From a bacterium (lineage in GTDB: Bacteria > Chloroflexota > Anaerolineae > Caldilineales > Caldilineaceae), in contig WGMT01000075.1 of assembly GCA_016124945.1 (NCBI GenBank), forward strand, positions 1 to 48,498: DNA of 48,498 nt. Reading direction: 5' to 3'. Shown here piece by piece: positions 17,578 through 26,906 of the stretch. The notes under the pieces were generated by a model, which saw only the letters and a program-made list of their open reading frames with translations, made no database searches and had not been told where the DNA came from. Both the position numbers and the translations under genes were made by a program. The stretch's first letter is position 1. Each line of letters starts with the position of its first letter.

Positions 17578-20500
17578 ATGCTTCGTATTCGTGCTCTCGG
17601 CATGTTTGAAGTGACAGACGACGGTGTCTCATTAACAGCACAGCTAAGCGCTACCCAGAAGGCACTCATTACCTATTTGGGATGGACGGGCTGTATACAG
17701 GAACGGAGTCATCTGGCCGAATTGCTGTGGCCGGAGCGGTCCGCAGCCCGTTCGCTGTCGAACCTACGCACCGTTCTCTCACAGCTTCGCAAAGTGTTGG
17801 GCCCCAATCTGCGCACGACACATACTGGTGTCGCGTTGGACATGGGCGAAAATCTGTGGTTCGACGCGGCCATCGTGCGCCAGACACTTGACGCTGTCCC
17901 CCTAAACCGAGACGAAGTTTGCCTGGCATTGCCCCACCTTTCTCAGATGGAGTCGGCCCTTTCGCTCTACACAGGGACACTACTGGATGGTTTTCCACAT
18001 GTAGAAAGCCTGCATTGGGAAGAGTGGCTCGATGAACAGCGCCGTTTACTTGAAAGACGAATTATTTCGGCGTTTATGCAGTTGGGGAAACATTACTATG
18101 CGCAAGAAAAGTTTGCACATGCAGCCCACTTCTTTACACGTCTCACTCAGTTGTCTCCCTACGACGAAGAGGCGTATGGCCAATTGCTGTTTGCGTTGAC
18201 GCTGGCAGGCCAACCAGGTCATGCACTCAACGTCTACGATCGATACTGTATGATGCTCGAACAGGATTTTGGGGAACTGAGCTCAGGCGAAGCATTGGCC
18301 ACATTGGCGCAACGCATCCGTAACGGCGAAATTCGTCCAGCGTGTCGTGAGTGGAACGAACCGGCAACGCCAACGGCGGTTGGCCGCGTTCGCAATCGCG
18401 CAACCGTACCACAATTGATGAAGCCGCTGCTGGCACGTGAAGCTGAGCTACAGACGCTGATCGACCACATACGCAACGGGCGCCGGTTGATTTCGGTGGT
18501 GGGGATGGGCGGCATTGGCAAAACGCACCTATTGACAGCCGCATTTCGTCATCTGCGCCACTTTTTTGATGACGGCGTCTACTACATTGATCTTGGCGGC
18601 GCAATTGATCTTAGCGGTGTACAGAACACATCCATTGTCGACGGCGAACGCTATGCCCAGAATCAGTTGGTTATGGCAGTGGCCGCAGGACTGGATTTAT
18701 TTTTCACCACACAAGATGACGAGACAGCCCAACTTCTCGATTTTCTCGCGCAGAAACGGCTTTGCCTTGTATTGGACAACTTCGAAACGATCATTACAGC
18801 GGCCCCTTTGATCGCACGGATCCTGAGTGAGTCTACGATTACGGTAATTACAGGGTCGCACATGCGTTTGAAACTTAGTAATGAGATCCTGCTACCCCTG
18901 AAAGGGCTTCCCTACAACAGACAAAGTGGAGTCGGAGAAGCTGCCACCGGAGGCGCCATCGCCCTCTTTGTTGACGCCGCTCAGCGGTCATGCCCACACT
19001 TTCGGTTGACGGAATCCAATTCAGCTACGGTGGAGCGCATTGCGCAGCAGGTAGGTGGCCTACCGCTGGCGCTAGAGTTGGCTGCATCCTGGGTTGAACA
19101 CTTTTCACTTGAAGAAATTTCAGCGCAGATCGACCAGTCGATTTCGTTCTTAACAACATCAGCAGCCGATCTGCCCGAGCGTCAGCGTCGGCTTGACGGT
19201 TTGTTGGCAAAATCTGCTGCGCTGCTCACAGAGGACGAGGCCCAGTTGTTCTCAGCGCTTTCACTCTTTACCGGCACATTCTCCCGTTCAGCGGCACTTG
19301 CCATCGGCGACGCGACATTGTCTACCCTGGTGGAGCTTGTCAACAAGCAGTGGGTGCAAACCACCAGCGAGGGAATGTACTTTCTTCACCCTTTGGTCAA
19401 ACGCTTTGCACAGGAATGGTTGAGCGCGCCAAGAGACGAGGCTACACACCGAAAGACAGCACAGCGACACGCCGACTTTTTTGTTTCGTACGCGCAAGAG
19501 CGGTTGACCAATGAAAACGCCTCGCAACACACAAATGCACTCACCGAACTCAGAGATGTACACAGCGATATGTGTGCGGCGCTAAAGTGGCAGTTGGCGT
19601 ATCAACCTGACAATGCCCTGGATTTCGTTTGTTTGCTTCAGCCCTACTGGGAGCACTTCGGCATCCTCAACGAAGCAGCAACCTGGTTGGATCAATGCCT
19701 CAATCAATACGACATAGCCGACAACCGTATGACGCGCTGTCTGGCCTTGGCAATGCAATGGCTACGTCGTCAACCAAACCTGTTACCACTCCAAGCCTGG
19801 TTCGAAAGATCTTTCGAGTTGCTCAACCAGTTCGATTGCCCACTAGAATTAGCAGAACTGTGCCATCTACTAAGCTGGCATATCTTTAACCGACAGCCGA
19901 ACCCATGGCAAGAGCGCGGTATGCGCAGCGGACTGTATTTGGAGCAGGCAGTCTCACTCCATCGCCTGTTAGGAGAAAACGATGACGCCATTGATGCGCT
20001 GTTGGATCAGGCTTATATGCAATTGTGGACACCTCACCCTGAACGCGCAGAAGATCTCCTGTGCGAAGCCGAAATGCGAGCAGGAGCCAATCCACAACCT
20101 CGGCATCGAGCCATGCTTTCCTACAGACGGGCAGCGCAAGCCTACTTTCAACGCCGATTTACAACAGCATGGGCGTTTGTGGAGAATGCCTTGAATTGGG
20201 CAGACAAGGCAACCATTAGCGAAGAGATGGTGGCCTGGTTGCACAAACTCGCCGCCGATATTGCCTGGCATCTGGGAGAATTCGATGCCGCCGCCGCGTA
20301 TGGACGGCGCAGTGATCTCATCTTCCGTCAGTGTGCCCACTACACAGGGCTTGCAGACGTCTTGTTTCGTTTGGGTATGACGGCCGAACAGCAAGGGGAT
20401 CATACAGCAGCCACGGCCCATTTTGTCGATTGTATAGAGTTCAGCCGAACCGTACAGTTTGGCGGCAATCTGAGTGCCGGGTTCATCGGCATGGGTCTCA

Positions 20501-20865
20501 ACTACTGTCGTAGTGGACGAACGGAAACCGGCGCACAGATCATTGGATACGGCGCAAAATGCCTGGCAACGTCTGGCAGCATGCTCCTTCCTTGGGACAA
20601 AGAAAGTGTAGAAATGCTCCTCGCTGTGGCACACGAGGAAGTAATACGGCAACAAGCGGAGACACTCTTCACCGAAGGGAAGACCCTTTCGCAGGTCTCC
20701 GCACTTAACTTGATCGGCCTGCCCATCCATGGACGTTACCGACCCGCGCCGCTCAAAAGAGAATTGCCACGAACCGAACCACTCGTAGAAAGCCGCTCTG
20801 TTGCGAGAAAGCATCGTCGTCGCCTGGGTTACCACAAGACAGGCGCCGCTGGGAAAAAGAAATGA
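17578..20865 (+). CDS. BTAD / NB-ARC / TPR transcriptional regulator (AfsR/SARP-like)
   Basis: A 1095-aa regulator. The N-terminus (1-100) has a winged-helix of the OmpR/SARP kind, followed by a bacterial transcriptional activation domain (about 100-250), a STAND-type NTPase with Walker A GMGGIGKTH (309-317) and Walker B LCLVLDNFE (about 395-403), a winged region, and a long helical TPR-like half. The tail is strongly basic (RKHRRR, GKKK). Proteins of this design use nucleotide binding and TPR-mediated sensing to control transcription. It is divergent from an orphan response regulator. Target genes are unknown. A second member lies at the right end of the window. Confidence 0.83.
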   Translation: MLRIRALGMFEVTDDGVSLTAQLSATQKALITYLGWTGCIQERSHLAELLWPERSAARSLSNLRTVLSQLRKVLGPNLRTTHTGVALDMGENLWFDAAIVRQTLDAVPLNRDEVCLALPHLSQMESALSLYTGTLLDGFPHVESLHWEEWLDEQRRLLERRIISAFMQLGKHYYAQEKFAHAAHFFTRLTQLSPYDEEAYGQLLFALTLAGQPGHALNVYDRYCMMLEQDFGELSSGEALATLAQRIRNGEIRPACREWNEPATPTAVGRVRNRATVPQLMKPLLAREAELQTLIDHIRNGRRLISVVGMGGIGKTHLLTAAFRHLRHFFDDGVYYIDLGGAIDLSGVQNTSIVDGERYAQNQLVMAVAAGLDLFFTTQDDETAQLLDFLAQKRLCLVLDNFETIITAAPLIARILSESTITVITGSHMRLKLSNEILLPLKGLPYNRQSGVGEAATGGAIALFVDAAQRSCPHFRLTESNSATVERIAQQVGGLPLALELAASWVEHFSLEEISAQIDQSISFLTTSAADLPERQRRLDGLLAKSAALLTEDEAQLFSALSLFTGTFSRSAALAIGDATLSTLVELVNKQWVQTTSEGMYFLHPLVKRFAQEWLSAPRDEATHRKTAQRHADFFVSYAQERLTNENASQHTNALTELRDVHSDMCAALKWQLAYQPDNALDFVCLLQPYWEHFGILNEAATWLDQCLNQYDIADNRMTRCLALAMQWLRRQPNLLPLQAWFERSFELLNQFDCPLELAELCHLLSWHIFNRQPNPWQERGMRSGLYLEQAVSLHRLLGENDDAIDALLDQAYMQLWTPHPERAEDLLCEAEMRAGANPQPRHRAMLSYRRAAQAYFQRRFTTAWAFVENALNWADKATISEEMVAWLHKLAADIAWHLGEFDAAAAYGRRSDLIFRQCAHYTGLADVLFRLGMTAEQQGDHTAATAHFVDCIEFSRTVQFGGNLSAGFIGMGLNYCRSGRTETGAQIIGYGAKCLATSGSMLLPWDKESVEMLLAVAHEEVIRQQAETLFTEGKTLSQVSALNLIGLPIHGRYRPAPLKRELPRTEPLVESRSVARKHRRRLGYHKTGAAGKKK

Positions 20866-20953
20866 CAACTCCTCGCTGCACCCTGTTTCGTGCTACAATG
20901 AACACACCATTGAACGATCGACAGGTTCATTAACACGCAGCCAGGAGAGGACA

Positions 20954-21745
20954 ATGCATCCCTTCGAAGTACTTCCCATTCCAAAAGGCGCTGTAGGCAT
21001 CCACTGGTTCGGCCAGAGCTCTTACGCACTGAAAGACGATACCGGCGCCATCCTACTCATTGATCCATATTTCCCACGCCAACGCCCGAGCGACCGATTT
21101 ATCCATGCCGAGCCACCACTAGACGAGGCGACGCTACGCACCGACTATGTGCTCCTCACCCATGATCATGGCGATCACACCTGTATCGAATCGCTGTTAC
21201 GCACCCTCGAAGCCTACCCCAACACCCGCTTTGCTGGCCCAGTGGAAAGTGTGAAGCGCATGGCAGACAACGGCATCCCCAGCGAGCGGCTCAGCACCGT
21301 CGCCGCAGGGGAAATGGTGGCGCTGGGATCTTTCCACGCGCATGCAGTATGGGCAAAACCACCACAAGGCGCACCGGAAGACGGCATCCAGCCGCCCGAT
21401 GTGACACACTTAGGCTATGTTATTGAAGCGGGCGATCAACGCATTTACGTGTCCGGCGATCCCATCAATAGCTTCGCCGAACACGAGGAGCTACTGAGCC
21501 CAATCGCCGAACTTCGCCCCAACATCGGCTTTCTCACCACCCATCCCAGCGAGGGCGAGTTCCCGTTCTTTGCAGGCTCGGCCAAGATGGCGGCGCGTAT
21601 CGGCCTCACCCACGCCGTCCCTGCTCACTACCAATGTTTTGTTAAACGAAACTACAACCCACAGGAATGGGCCTCCCATTTTGGGGCAGACGGCCCACAG
21701 CCGTTGATCATCCCGTATAACGAAGCAATTATCTACGCAGGGTGA
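20954..21745 (+). CDS. Metallo-beta-lactamase fold hydrolase, UlaG-like
   Basis: A 263-aa metal-dependent hydrolase. The signature HDHGDH is at 70-75, with further candidate ligands His in TTHPSEG and Asp in YVSGDP. The IHWFGQSSYAL start is typical of the UlaG-like branch, whose best-known member is L-ascorbate-6-phosphate lactonase. The ATG at 20954 follows AGGAG at 6 nt. The start is 88 bp after the large regulator, on the same strand. The substrate is not known; a lactone or phosphoester is likely. Confidence 0.82.
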   Translation: MHPFEVLPIPKGAVGIHWFGQSSYALKDDTGAILLIDPYFPRQRPSDRFIHAEPPLDEATLRTDYVLLTHDHGDHTCIESLLRTLEAYPNTRFAGPVESVKRMADNGIPSERLSTVAAGEMVALGSFHAHAVWAKPPQGAPEDGIQPPDVTHLGYVIEAGDQRIYVSGDPINSFAEHEELLSPIAELRPNIGFLTTHPSEGEFPFFAGSAKMAARIGLTHAVPAHYQCFVKRNYNPQEWASHFGADGPQPLIIPYNEAIIYAG

Positions 21746-21749
21746 CAAA

Positions 21750-21819
21750 CGATGAATAAAGCATAAAGAATGGGTAGAGGCGTTCGATCCTCTACCCATT
21801 CTTTATGCTTTATTCATCG
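21750..21819. terminator. 31-bp perfect hairpin between convergent genes
   Basis: 21750-21780 is the exact reverse complement of 21789-21819 with an 8-nt loop. The arm consists of 7-bp words related to gatgaat/aagcata. Its position suggests a two-way terminator, though a perfect 31-bp stem is far longer than termination needs. Confidence 0.75.
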
Positions 21820-21847
21820 CTCTCCCAAATTAACTGCTCTCCAAAAT

Positions 21848-23308
21848 TCATTGCTCACCAAACTTGAACGGATATGGCCGCCGATACCCCTCTTTGCCGT
21901 ATTCGACGTCACTCCACAGCCCATTCCCCGTATCCACCGACTTTTCGAGGTTGGCTTCGACGAGGGATCGCATGATCTCCTGGGTAAGGCGGATGTCCAT
22001 TTCAAAATAGCGTGCTGCGTAGGCCGGGTCTTGGGCTAGATTGCGCTGCTCATGCGGGTCTTCAGCCCGATTAAAGAAATGAACGTCACCGTTGGCATAT
22101 TTCACCAACTTCCACACACCGTCGTAGATCATCCACCCACCACTGGTGACACCCACGATCTCTGCGCGTTTGCGGGCTCCCGGCAAATTCAGCCCAGGCA
22201 AAGGGATGGAATCGTAGTACGCGGGTAGATCCTCTCCCGCGATAGCAAGGATGGTGGCGGTGATGTCGCCCAATTCCACTAGGTTGGGCCATGTGGACGG
22301 TTCTACGCCTCCCGGTGGGCAGACAATCATTGGCACGTGGATACTTGCTTCGTAGAAGGTCCCTTTGCCGATGAGATCGTGATCGCCCAGATAATCGCCA
22401 TGATCACTGGTGAAGATAATCCATGTGCTTTCCAGTAACCCCTTTTCCCGCAGCGCATCTACAATTTGCCCCACTTCGTCGTCGATCTGCTGTACCGAGG
22501 CGGCGTAGTGAGCACGAATCTTGCGTTTGTGATCGGCGGTGAACTCGGTGTAGTCGACGCCGTTCCAGGCGCGGCGGTTGCCGGCGATGCCCTGCTCGCG
22601 GATGCGGCCCACATTCTCGTCCACAGCAAGGACGGCCTCAGGCATGGCGGCGGGATCCACCTGATCGAGATATTCCTGATTAGGATCGTAGGGGCAGTGT
22701 GGCCCAGGGAAGCTCACCATTGCCGCAAAAGGTGTCTCGTTGCCGTAGGTGCGGATGAAGTGGGCCGCTTCGTTACCCACAAAGTGATCGACCGAAAGTT
22801 GCCAGGGCAGGCGGTTGACAATGGCGCCACGGTTCTCTTGGTAGCCTTCGTGTTCGTTGCCGTGGTACTTGCGTTCACCGTGGCTGCGCAAAAAGCGATA
22901 GTAGTCGTCGCGCACGTTGATCCAGCGCTTGTCCTCGGCGATGATGCGCATGCGGAAGCCCAAAGCGGCATCCCATGGGTAGAAGTGCATCTTGCCCACG
23001 GCGGCGGTGTAGTAGCCACGCGCCGACAACAATTCGGGCCAGGTGCGCACGCCACAGTCGGCCAGATCAGCGCGCAACCACTGCCCATTGCTGGTGACGC
23101 CGGTCTTGATTGGGTTCATGCCGGTTAGCAGCGAGGCACGTGCCGGCACACAGATGGGCGAGATCGAGTAGGCGCGATCGTAGCGCATTCCCCTTGCGGC
23201 AAGGGCGTCAATGTGTGGTGTCTGCACAAAATCGGCGCCATAACACCCCAAAAAGTCAGCGCGTAATTGATCGGCGATGATAAACACAATGTTTGGTTGA
23301 GATGGCAT
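21848..23308 (-). CDS. Sulfatase, cysteine type
   Basis: A 486-aa type I sulfatase that would hydrolyse an organic sulfate ester. The formylglycine motif CVPAR (53-57, CxPxR) followed by ASLLTG is intact, so Cys53 would be oxidised to formylglycine. Metal and active-site regions IIADQLRAD (10-18) and SDHGDYLGDH are seen; the usual second Asp of ADD is Gln here. No signal peptide is present, so it is cytoplasmic. No maturation enzyme (FGE or anSME) is in the window. It is divergent from the glycyl radical enzyme gene and may work in the same pathway. Start at 23308 has GGAGG at 7 nt. Confidence 0.9.
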   Translation of the reverse strand: MPSQPNIVFIIADQLRADFLGCYGADFVQTPHIDALAARGMRYDRAYSISPICVPARASLLTGMNPIKTGVTSNGQWLRADLADCGVRTWPELLSARGYYTAAVGKMHFYPWDAALGFRMRIIAEDKRWINVRDDYYRFLRSHGERKYHGNEHEGYQENRGAIVNRLPWQLSVDHFVGNEAAHFIRTYGNETPFAAMVSFPGPHCPYDPNQEYLDQVDPAAMPEAVLAVDENVGRIREQGIAGNRRAWNGVDYTEFTADHKRKIRAHYAASVQQIDDEVGQIVDALREKGLLESTWIIFTSDHGDYLGDHDLIGKGTFYEASIHVPMIVCPPGGVEPSTWPNLVELGDITATILAIAGEDLPAYYDSIPLPGLNLPGARKRAEIVGVTSGGWMIYDGVWKLVKYANGDVHFFNRAEDPHEQRNLAQDPAYAARYFEMDIRLTQEIMRSLVEANLEKSVDTGNGLWSDVEYGKEGYRRPYPFKFGEQ

Positions 23309-23669
23309 CAGAAAACCTCCAGTTTACATAATAGCCGAAAAAGAGAAGAGACGGAGCCAAAAACAAACTGCCCATGAGGAAAAATAGATAGAAACGGCAT
23401 ATGGAACACGACCAAAAAGGAAGCGGCCGCCAACTTAGCACACCCCGCGATACCCCATTCCTATGCAAATCAGGACGCCAGGGCAGCCGCGACCTGTCCA
23501 CTTGGTCATGTACGCATTGAAAAGCTGGACTTAGAATTTAGACAGTGTGTTGGTGTTTGGTGCTCCCGCAATTGACTTCGCGTTGTACAACTTCTGCGTA
23601 CTCTGAAAAACGATGTTTGCCCAATCTGCAACCGAGCGTTACCCGATCCTCCGAACAAGCGAGGCCACT
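23309..23669. other. Divergent gap between sulfatase and glycyl radical enzyme genes
   Basis: No gene is seen. An in-frame ATG at 23613 could extend the glycyl radical enzyme by 19 residues but has no ribosome binding site. Promoter-like elements such as ttgact (23572-23577) lack a -10 at proper spacing. No operator palindrome was found by eye. Confidence 0.5.
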
Positions 23670-25901
23670 ATGTTCTATGACGTTCCTGTGAACGAACTGA
23701 CTTACAAAGAGCGGTTGAATGCCTTGCGTGCCACCAAGTTGCAGCAAACCCAGGAAAAGCAGCGCGTCATCGGCTCGATGGACCACGACGACTGGGCGCT
23801 GGTGTTACCACCGCCGTCGAAACGCAAGATCGTCCAGGCAATTAGTGGATCAGGCGTCCAGATCAACGACTGCTTGATCGAGGGCGTCAATCTGATCACA
23901 AACCATGCGAACGGCGGTTTCTACGGTCCAGAAGCTTGTGGGGAAAATTTTCGTCGTTTACTCGACGCTCACCCTACCTATATCGATGCTCATTGCTCGC
24001 TGGCCGGCGCTGTGATGGCGAACTTTACATCCTACCGCAGCCAAGGATGGAACCCCGACTTCGACTATTCATTCCTCCATGCCGAACAGGAGCAGTACCA
24101 GCTTGCCCACGGCATCGGCGGCGCCCAGCACTTCTGCCCCGATCTGAACATCGGTCTCTCTTTGGGATGGGGTGGCATTCTGGAACAGATCCGGCGTTAT
24201 CGCCCACTGAACGGGGTGGAGGCGGAGCCATTCTACCGGGGGCTGGAAGCGGTGGTGAACGGCATCCAATCTTGGATCCGCCGCCACGCACAAGAAGCAC
24301 GCCGCCTGGCAGCCCAGGAACGCCACCCACAATTGCGCGCCAACCTGGAAGAGATGGCCGAGATCAACACCTGGCTGATCACGCAGCCACCGCAAACCCT
24401 CCGCGAGGCATGCCAATGGATGGCATGGTATCTCATGGCAGCGCGTATGTACAACGGCAGCGGCGCGCTAGGACGGCTCGATCTACTGCTTACACCGTTT
24501 TATGCCCGCGATGTCGCCGCCGGCAAACTAAGCGACGAAGAGGCGACCTTCCACATTGCCTGTCTGCTCCTCAAAGACACCGGCTACGCCCAACTTGGCG
24601 GCCCCGACAGTGACGGCCACGACGTCACCAATCGCGTCTCGTATCTGGTGCTTGATGCCATCGATGCGCTACAAATTCCTGCCAATATCGGCGTCTGTGT
24701 CGGCGACATCGTGGATCCGGGCCTGCTGCGCCGCGGGGTGGAACTACAATTCAAACACAAAATGGGCTTCCCCAAGTTCCTCGGCATTGACCGTACCATC
24801 GAAGGGCTCGTGGCTCACGGTTTCGACCTGGAGACCGCCCGCACCCGCGCCTATGCCGGCTGCCACTGGAGCGCCTTCCCCGGTCGCGAGTACACGATGA
24901 ACGACATTGTGAAGATCAATTTCCTCACGCTCTTCGACGTGGCGCTACGCGACATGATGGCCCAACGCCATGCGCCTTACAGTATCGAAGAACTGTGGCT
25001 GCGTTTCCGCAATCACCTGGCCCGCGCCATTGAGGTAACAGCCGAAGGCATGGCCTTTCACCTAGCGCACATGCACGATGTGTTCCCCGAATTGGTGCTG
25101 GATCTGCTCTGCTACGGGACGATTGAGCAAGGCAAGGACGCAACCCATGGCGGCGTAGAATTCTACAATCTCGGCATCGACGGCGCCGGGCTCGCCAACG
25201 TGGCCGACGCTTTCGCCGCCATCGAACAGCGCATCGAACAAGAACACCTGTTGACGTGGGAAAAGCTGATGCACTATCTCGACACCGATTGGGCGGGCCC
25301 TGACGGCAAACACGCCCGCCTGATGATGCGCGCCGTCGCACGTTACGGGGCAGGCAACACAGCGGCGGACAGATGGGCGAAACGCGTTGTCAAGAGCTTT
25401 ACCGAACTAGTGCAAAACCAGCCCACCGACGGTTTCCAGCTAACACCTGGACTCTTTTCCTGGGCCTCGACGATTGCTATGGGACGCAAACTCTGCGCCA
25501 CCCCCGATGGGCGACATGCCGGTGAAGCCATTGCCCACGGCGCGAACCCGTCTCCCGGCTTTCGTCAAGACGGCGCAACCACAGCGCTGGCTGTGGCAAT
25601 TGCATCGGTACAGCCAGGCCTGGGCAACGCAGCACCCATGCAACTGGAACTCGATCCAGGCTTGGCCCATGAAGAGGACTCAGTTGAGAAGGTGGCCAGC
25701 TTGATCCGCACCCATTTCGACCTGGGCGGCACACAGATCAATCTCAACGTACTCGACAAGCAGAAGGTACTCGAAGCGCACAAAGACCCATCAAAATATC
25801 CCGACTTGATCGTGCGTGTCACCGGGTTCAGTGCCTACTTTGCCAGCCTGTCGCCCGAATTCCGCAAATTGGTCGTCGACCGTATCATTGCCGAAGGCTA
25901 A
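23670..25901 (+). CDS. Glycyl radical enzyme of unknown substrate
   Basis: A 743-aa member of the pyruvate formate-lyase / diol dehydratase superfamily. The glycyl radical motif is RVTGFSAYF with Gly719, 25 residues from the C-terminus. The finger-loop cysteine is Cys398 in YAGCHWSAFPGREY. In characterised dehydratases and decarboxylases this reads GCxE, where Glu is the general acid/base; here His-Trp follows the Cys. Pyruvate formate-lyase has two adjacent Cys, also not the case. So the reaction is not predictable. The ATG at 23670 with gagg at 23661-23664 is preferred. Its activase starts 3 bp downstream. It would be oxygen-sensitive and active in anoxia. A carbohydrate-type substrate is hinted at by the neighbours only. 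Confidence 0.9.
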   Translation: MFYDVPVNELTYKERLNALRATKLQQTQEKQRVIGSMDHDDWALVLPPPSKRKIVQAISGSGVQINDCLIEGVNLITNHANGGFYGPEACGENFRRLLDAHPTYIDAHCSLAGAVMANFTSYRSQGWNPDFDYSFLHAEQEQYQLAHGIGGAQHFCPDLNIGLSLGWGGILEQIRRYRPLNGVEAEPFYRGLEAVVNGIQSWIRRHAQEARRLAAQERHPQLRANLEEMAEINTWLITQPPQTLREACQWMAWYLMAARMYNGSGALGRLDLLLTPFYARDVAAGKLSDEEATFHIACLLLKDTGYAQLGGPDSDGHDVTNRVSYLVLDAIDALQIPANIGVCVGDIVDPGLLRRGVELQFKHKMGFPKFLGIDRTIEGLVAHGFDLETARTRAYAGCHWSAFPGREYTMNDIVKINFLTLFDVALRDMMAQRHAPYSIEELWLRFRNHLARAIEVTAEGMAFHLAHMHDVFPELVLDLLCYGTIEQGKDATHGGVEFYNLGIDGAGLANVADAFAAIEQRIEQEHLLTWEKLMHYLDTDWAGPDGKHARLMMRAVARYGAGNTAADRWAKRVVKSFTELVQNQPTDGFQLTPGLFSWASTIAMGRKLCATPDGRHAGEAIAHGANPSPGFRQDGATTALAVAIASVQPGLGNAAPMQLELDPGLAHEEDSVEKVASLIRTHFDLGGTQINLNVLDKQKVLEAHKDPSKYPDLIVRVTGFSAYFASLSPEFRKLVVDRIIAEG

Positions 25902-25904
25902 GAG

Positions 25905-26804
25905 ATGTCAGGAATCATTACCAACATCCAACGATTCTCGATCCACGACGGGCCGGGCATCCGCACGACGGTGTTTCTGAAGGGTTGCAACCTGCGCTGC
26001 TTCTGGTGCCACAACCCCGAGGACATCCGCCCTCAGCCCGAGATTCAGTTCTTCTCTGAACGCTGCATCGGCTGTGGTATGTGCGCTGAATGCTGCGAAA
26101 ACGGCGCACACGCCATGCTCAACGGTATTCACGTTTACATGCGCGATCGCTGCACAGCGTGTGGACACTGCACAGAGACTTGTTACGCAGGCGGCGTGGT
26201 GCGCGTGGGCAAGGTGATGGATGTCGACGAGGTGATGGCCGAGATCCGACAGGATGCGGCGTTCTACGCGTCTTCGGGCGGGGGGGTCACGCTTTCAGGT
26301 GGGGAACCGTTGCTACAGATCGACTTTGCACAGGCGATCCTGGGGGCCTGTCGCACCGAAGGTATCCACACCGCCATTGAGACGGCGGCCCACTTCCCCT
26401 GGAGGCGCATCGAAGCGATTCTGCCCTTCGTCGATCTGGTGATGATGGACATCAAACACATCGATTCGGCGCGCCATTGTGAGGTCACCGGCGCGCCGAA
26501 CGAACGTATTTTAGACAACGCACGGCGATTGGGCGAGCAGCCACAGCCGCTCATCGTACGTACGCCTGTGATCCCCGGCGTCAACGACAGCGAGGATGTG
26601 ATCCGCGCCATTGCCGCATTCGTGGCAACGCTGCCCAATGTTGTCCACTACGAATTGCTGCCCTTCCACCCAATGGCACAGAGCAAATACGAAAGCCTCG
26701 CCCTCGACTACCAGGCCACCCACCTCAACGCCCCCTCAAAAACGCACATGACCGCGCTGGCAGAAGTTGCAAAAGCAGCGGGAGCGCGGGTGATTGGTGA
26801 TTAG
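25905..26804 (+). CDS. Glycyl radical enzyme activase, radical SAM
   Basis: A 299-aa radical SAM protein that installs the glycyl radical on the partner encoded just upstream. The radical SAM cluster motif is CNLRCFWC (CxxxCxxC, near residue 30). A two-cluster ferredoxin-like insert follows (CIGCGMCAECC and CTACGHCTETC), as in activases of the diol dehydratase type rather than the short PflA of pyruvate formate-lyase. SGGEP is the SAM-binding motif. The gap to the upstream gene is 3 bp. The last residues (VIGD) and the stop come from the gattggt heptamer repeat. Confidence 0.92.
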   Translation: MSGIITNIQRFSIHDGPGIRTTVFLKGCNLRCFWCHNPEDIRPQPEIQFFSERCIGCGMCAECCENGAHAMLNGIHVYMRDRCTACGHCTETCYAGGVVRVGKVMDVDEVMAEIRQDAAFYASSGGGVTLSGGEPLLQIDFAQAILGACRTEGIHTAIETAAHFPWRRIEAILPFVDLVMMDIKHIDSARHCEVTGAPNERILDNARRLGEQPQPLIVRTPVIPGVNDSEDVIRAIAAFVATLPNVVHYELLPFHPMAQSKYESLALDYQATHLNAPSKTHMTALAEVAKAAGARVIGD

Positions 26805-26902
26805 GGATTGGTGACTGGGTCCTGCAGAGCATCCTGTCGCATTGTTAGCAACACACGCTTGAAACGATCCCAATCACCAGTCACTAATCACCAATCACCT
26901 GT
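26787..26902. repeat. Inverted pair of gattggt heptamer runs
   Basis: The left run (about 26789-26822) reads gtgattggtgattag and onwards; the right run (about 26867-26900) is its reverse complement at roughly 29 of 34 positions. The left run begins inside the last codons of the activase gene and the right run ends near the 3' end of the convergent mutarotase-like gene. Confidence 0.75.
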
Positions 26903-26906
26903 TCAC

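Noticed and set aside
20801..20953. Upstream extension of the metallo-hydrolase
   Set aside because: It overlaps the regulator's 3' end and the internal ATG at 20954 has a clear Shine-Dalgarno.
23670..25901. Annotation as pyruvate formate-lyase
   Set aside because: There is only one cysteine in the finger loop, and the activase has the two-cluster insert of the diol dehydratase type.
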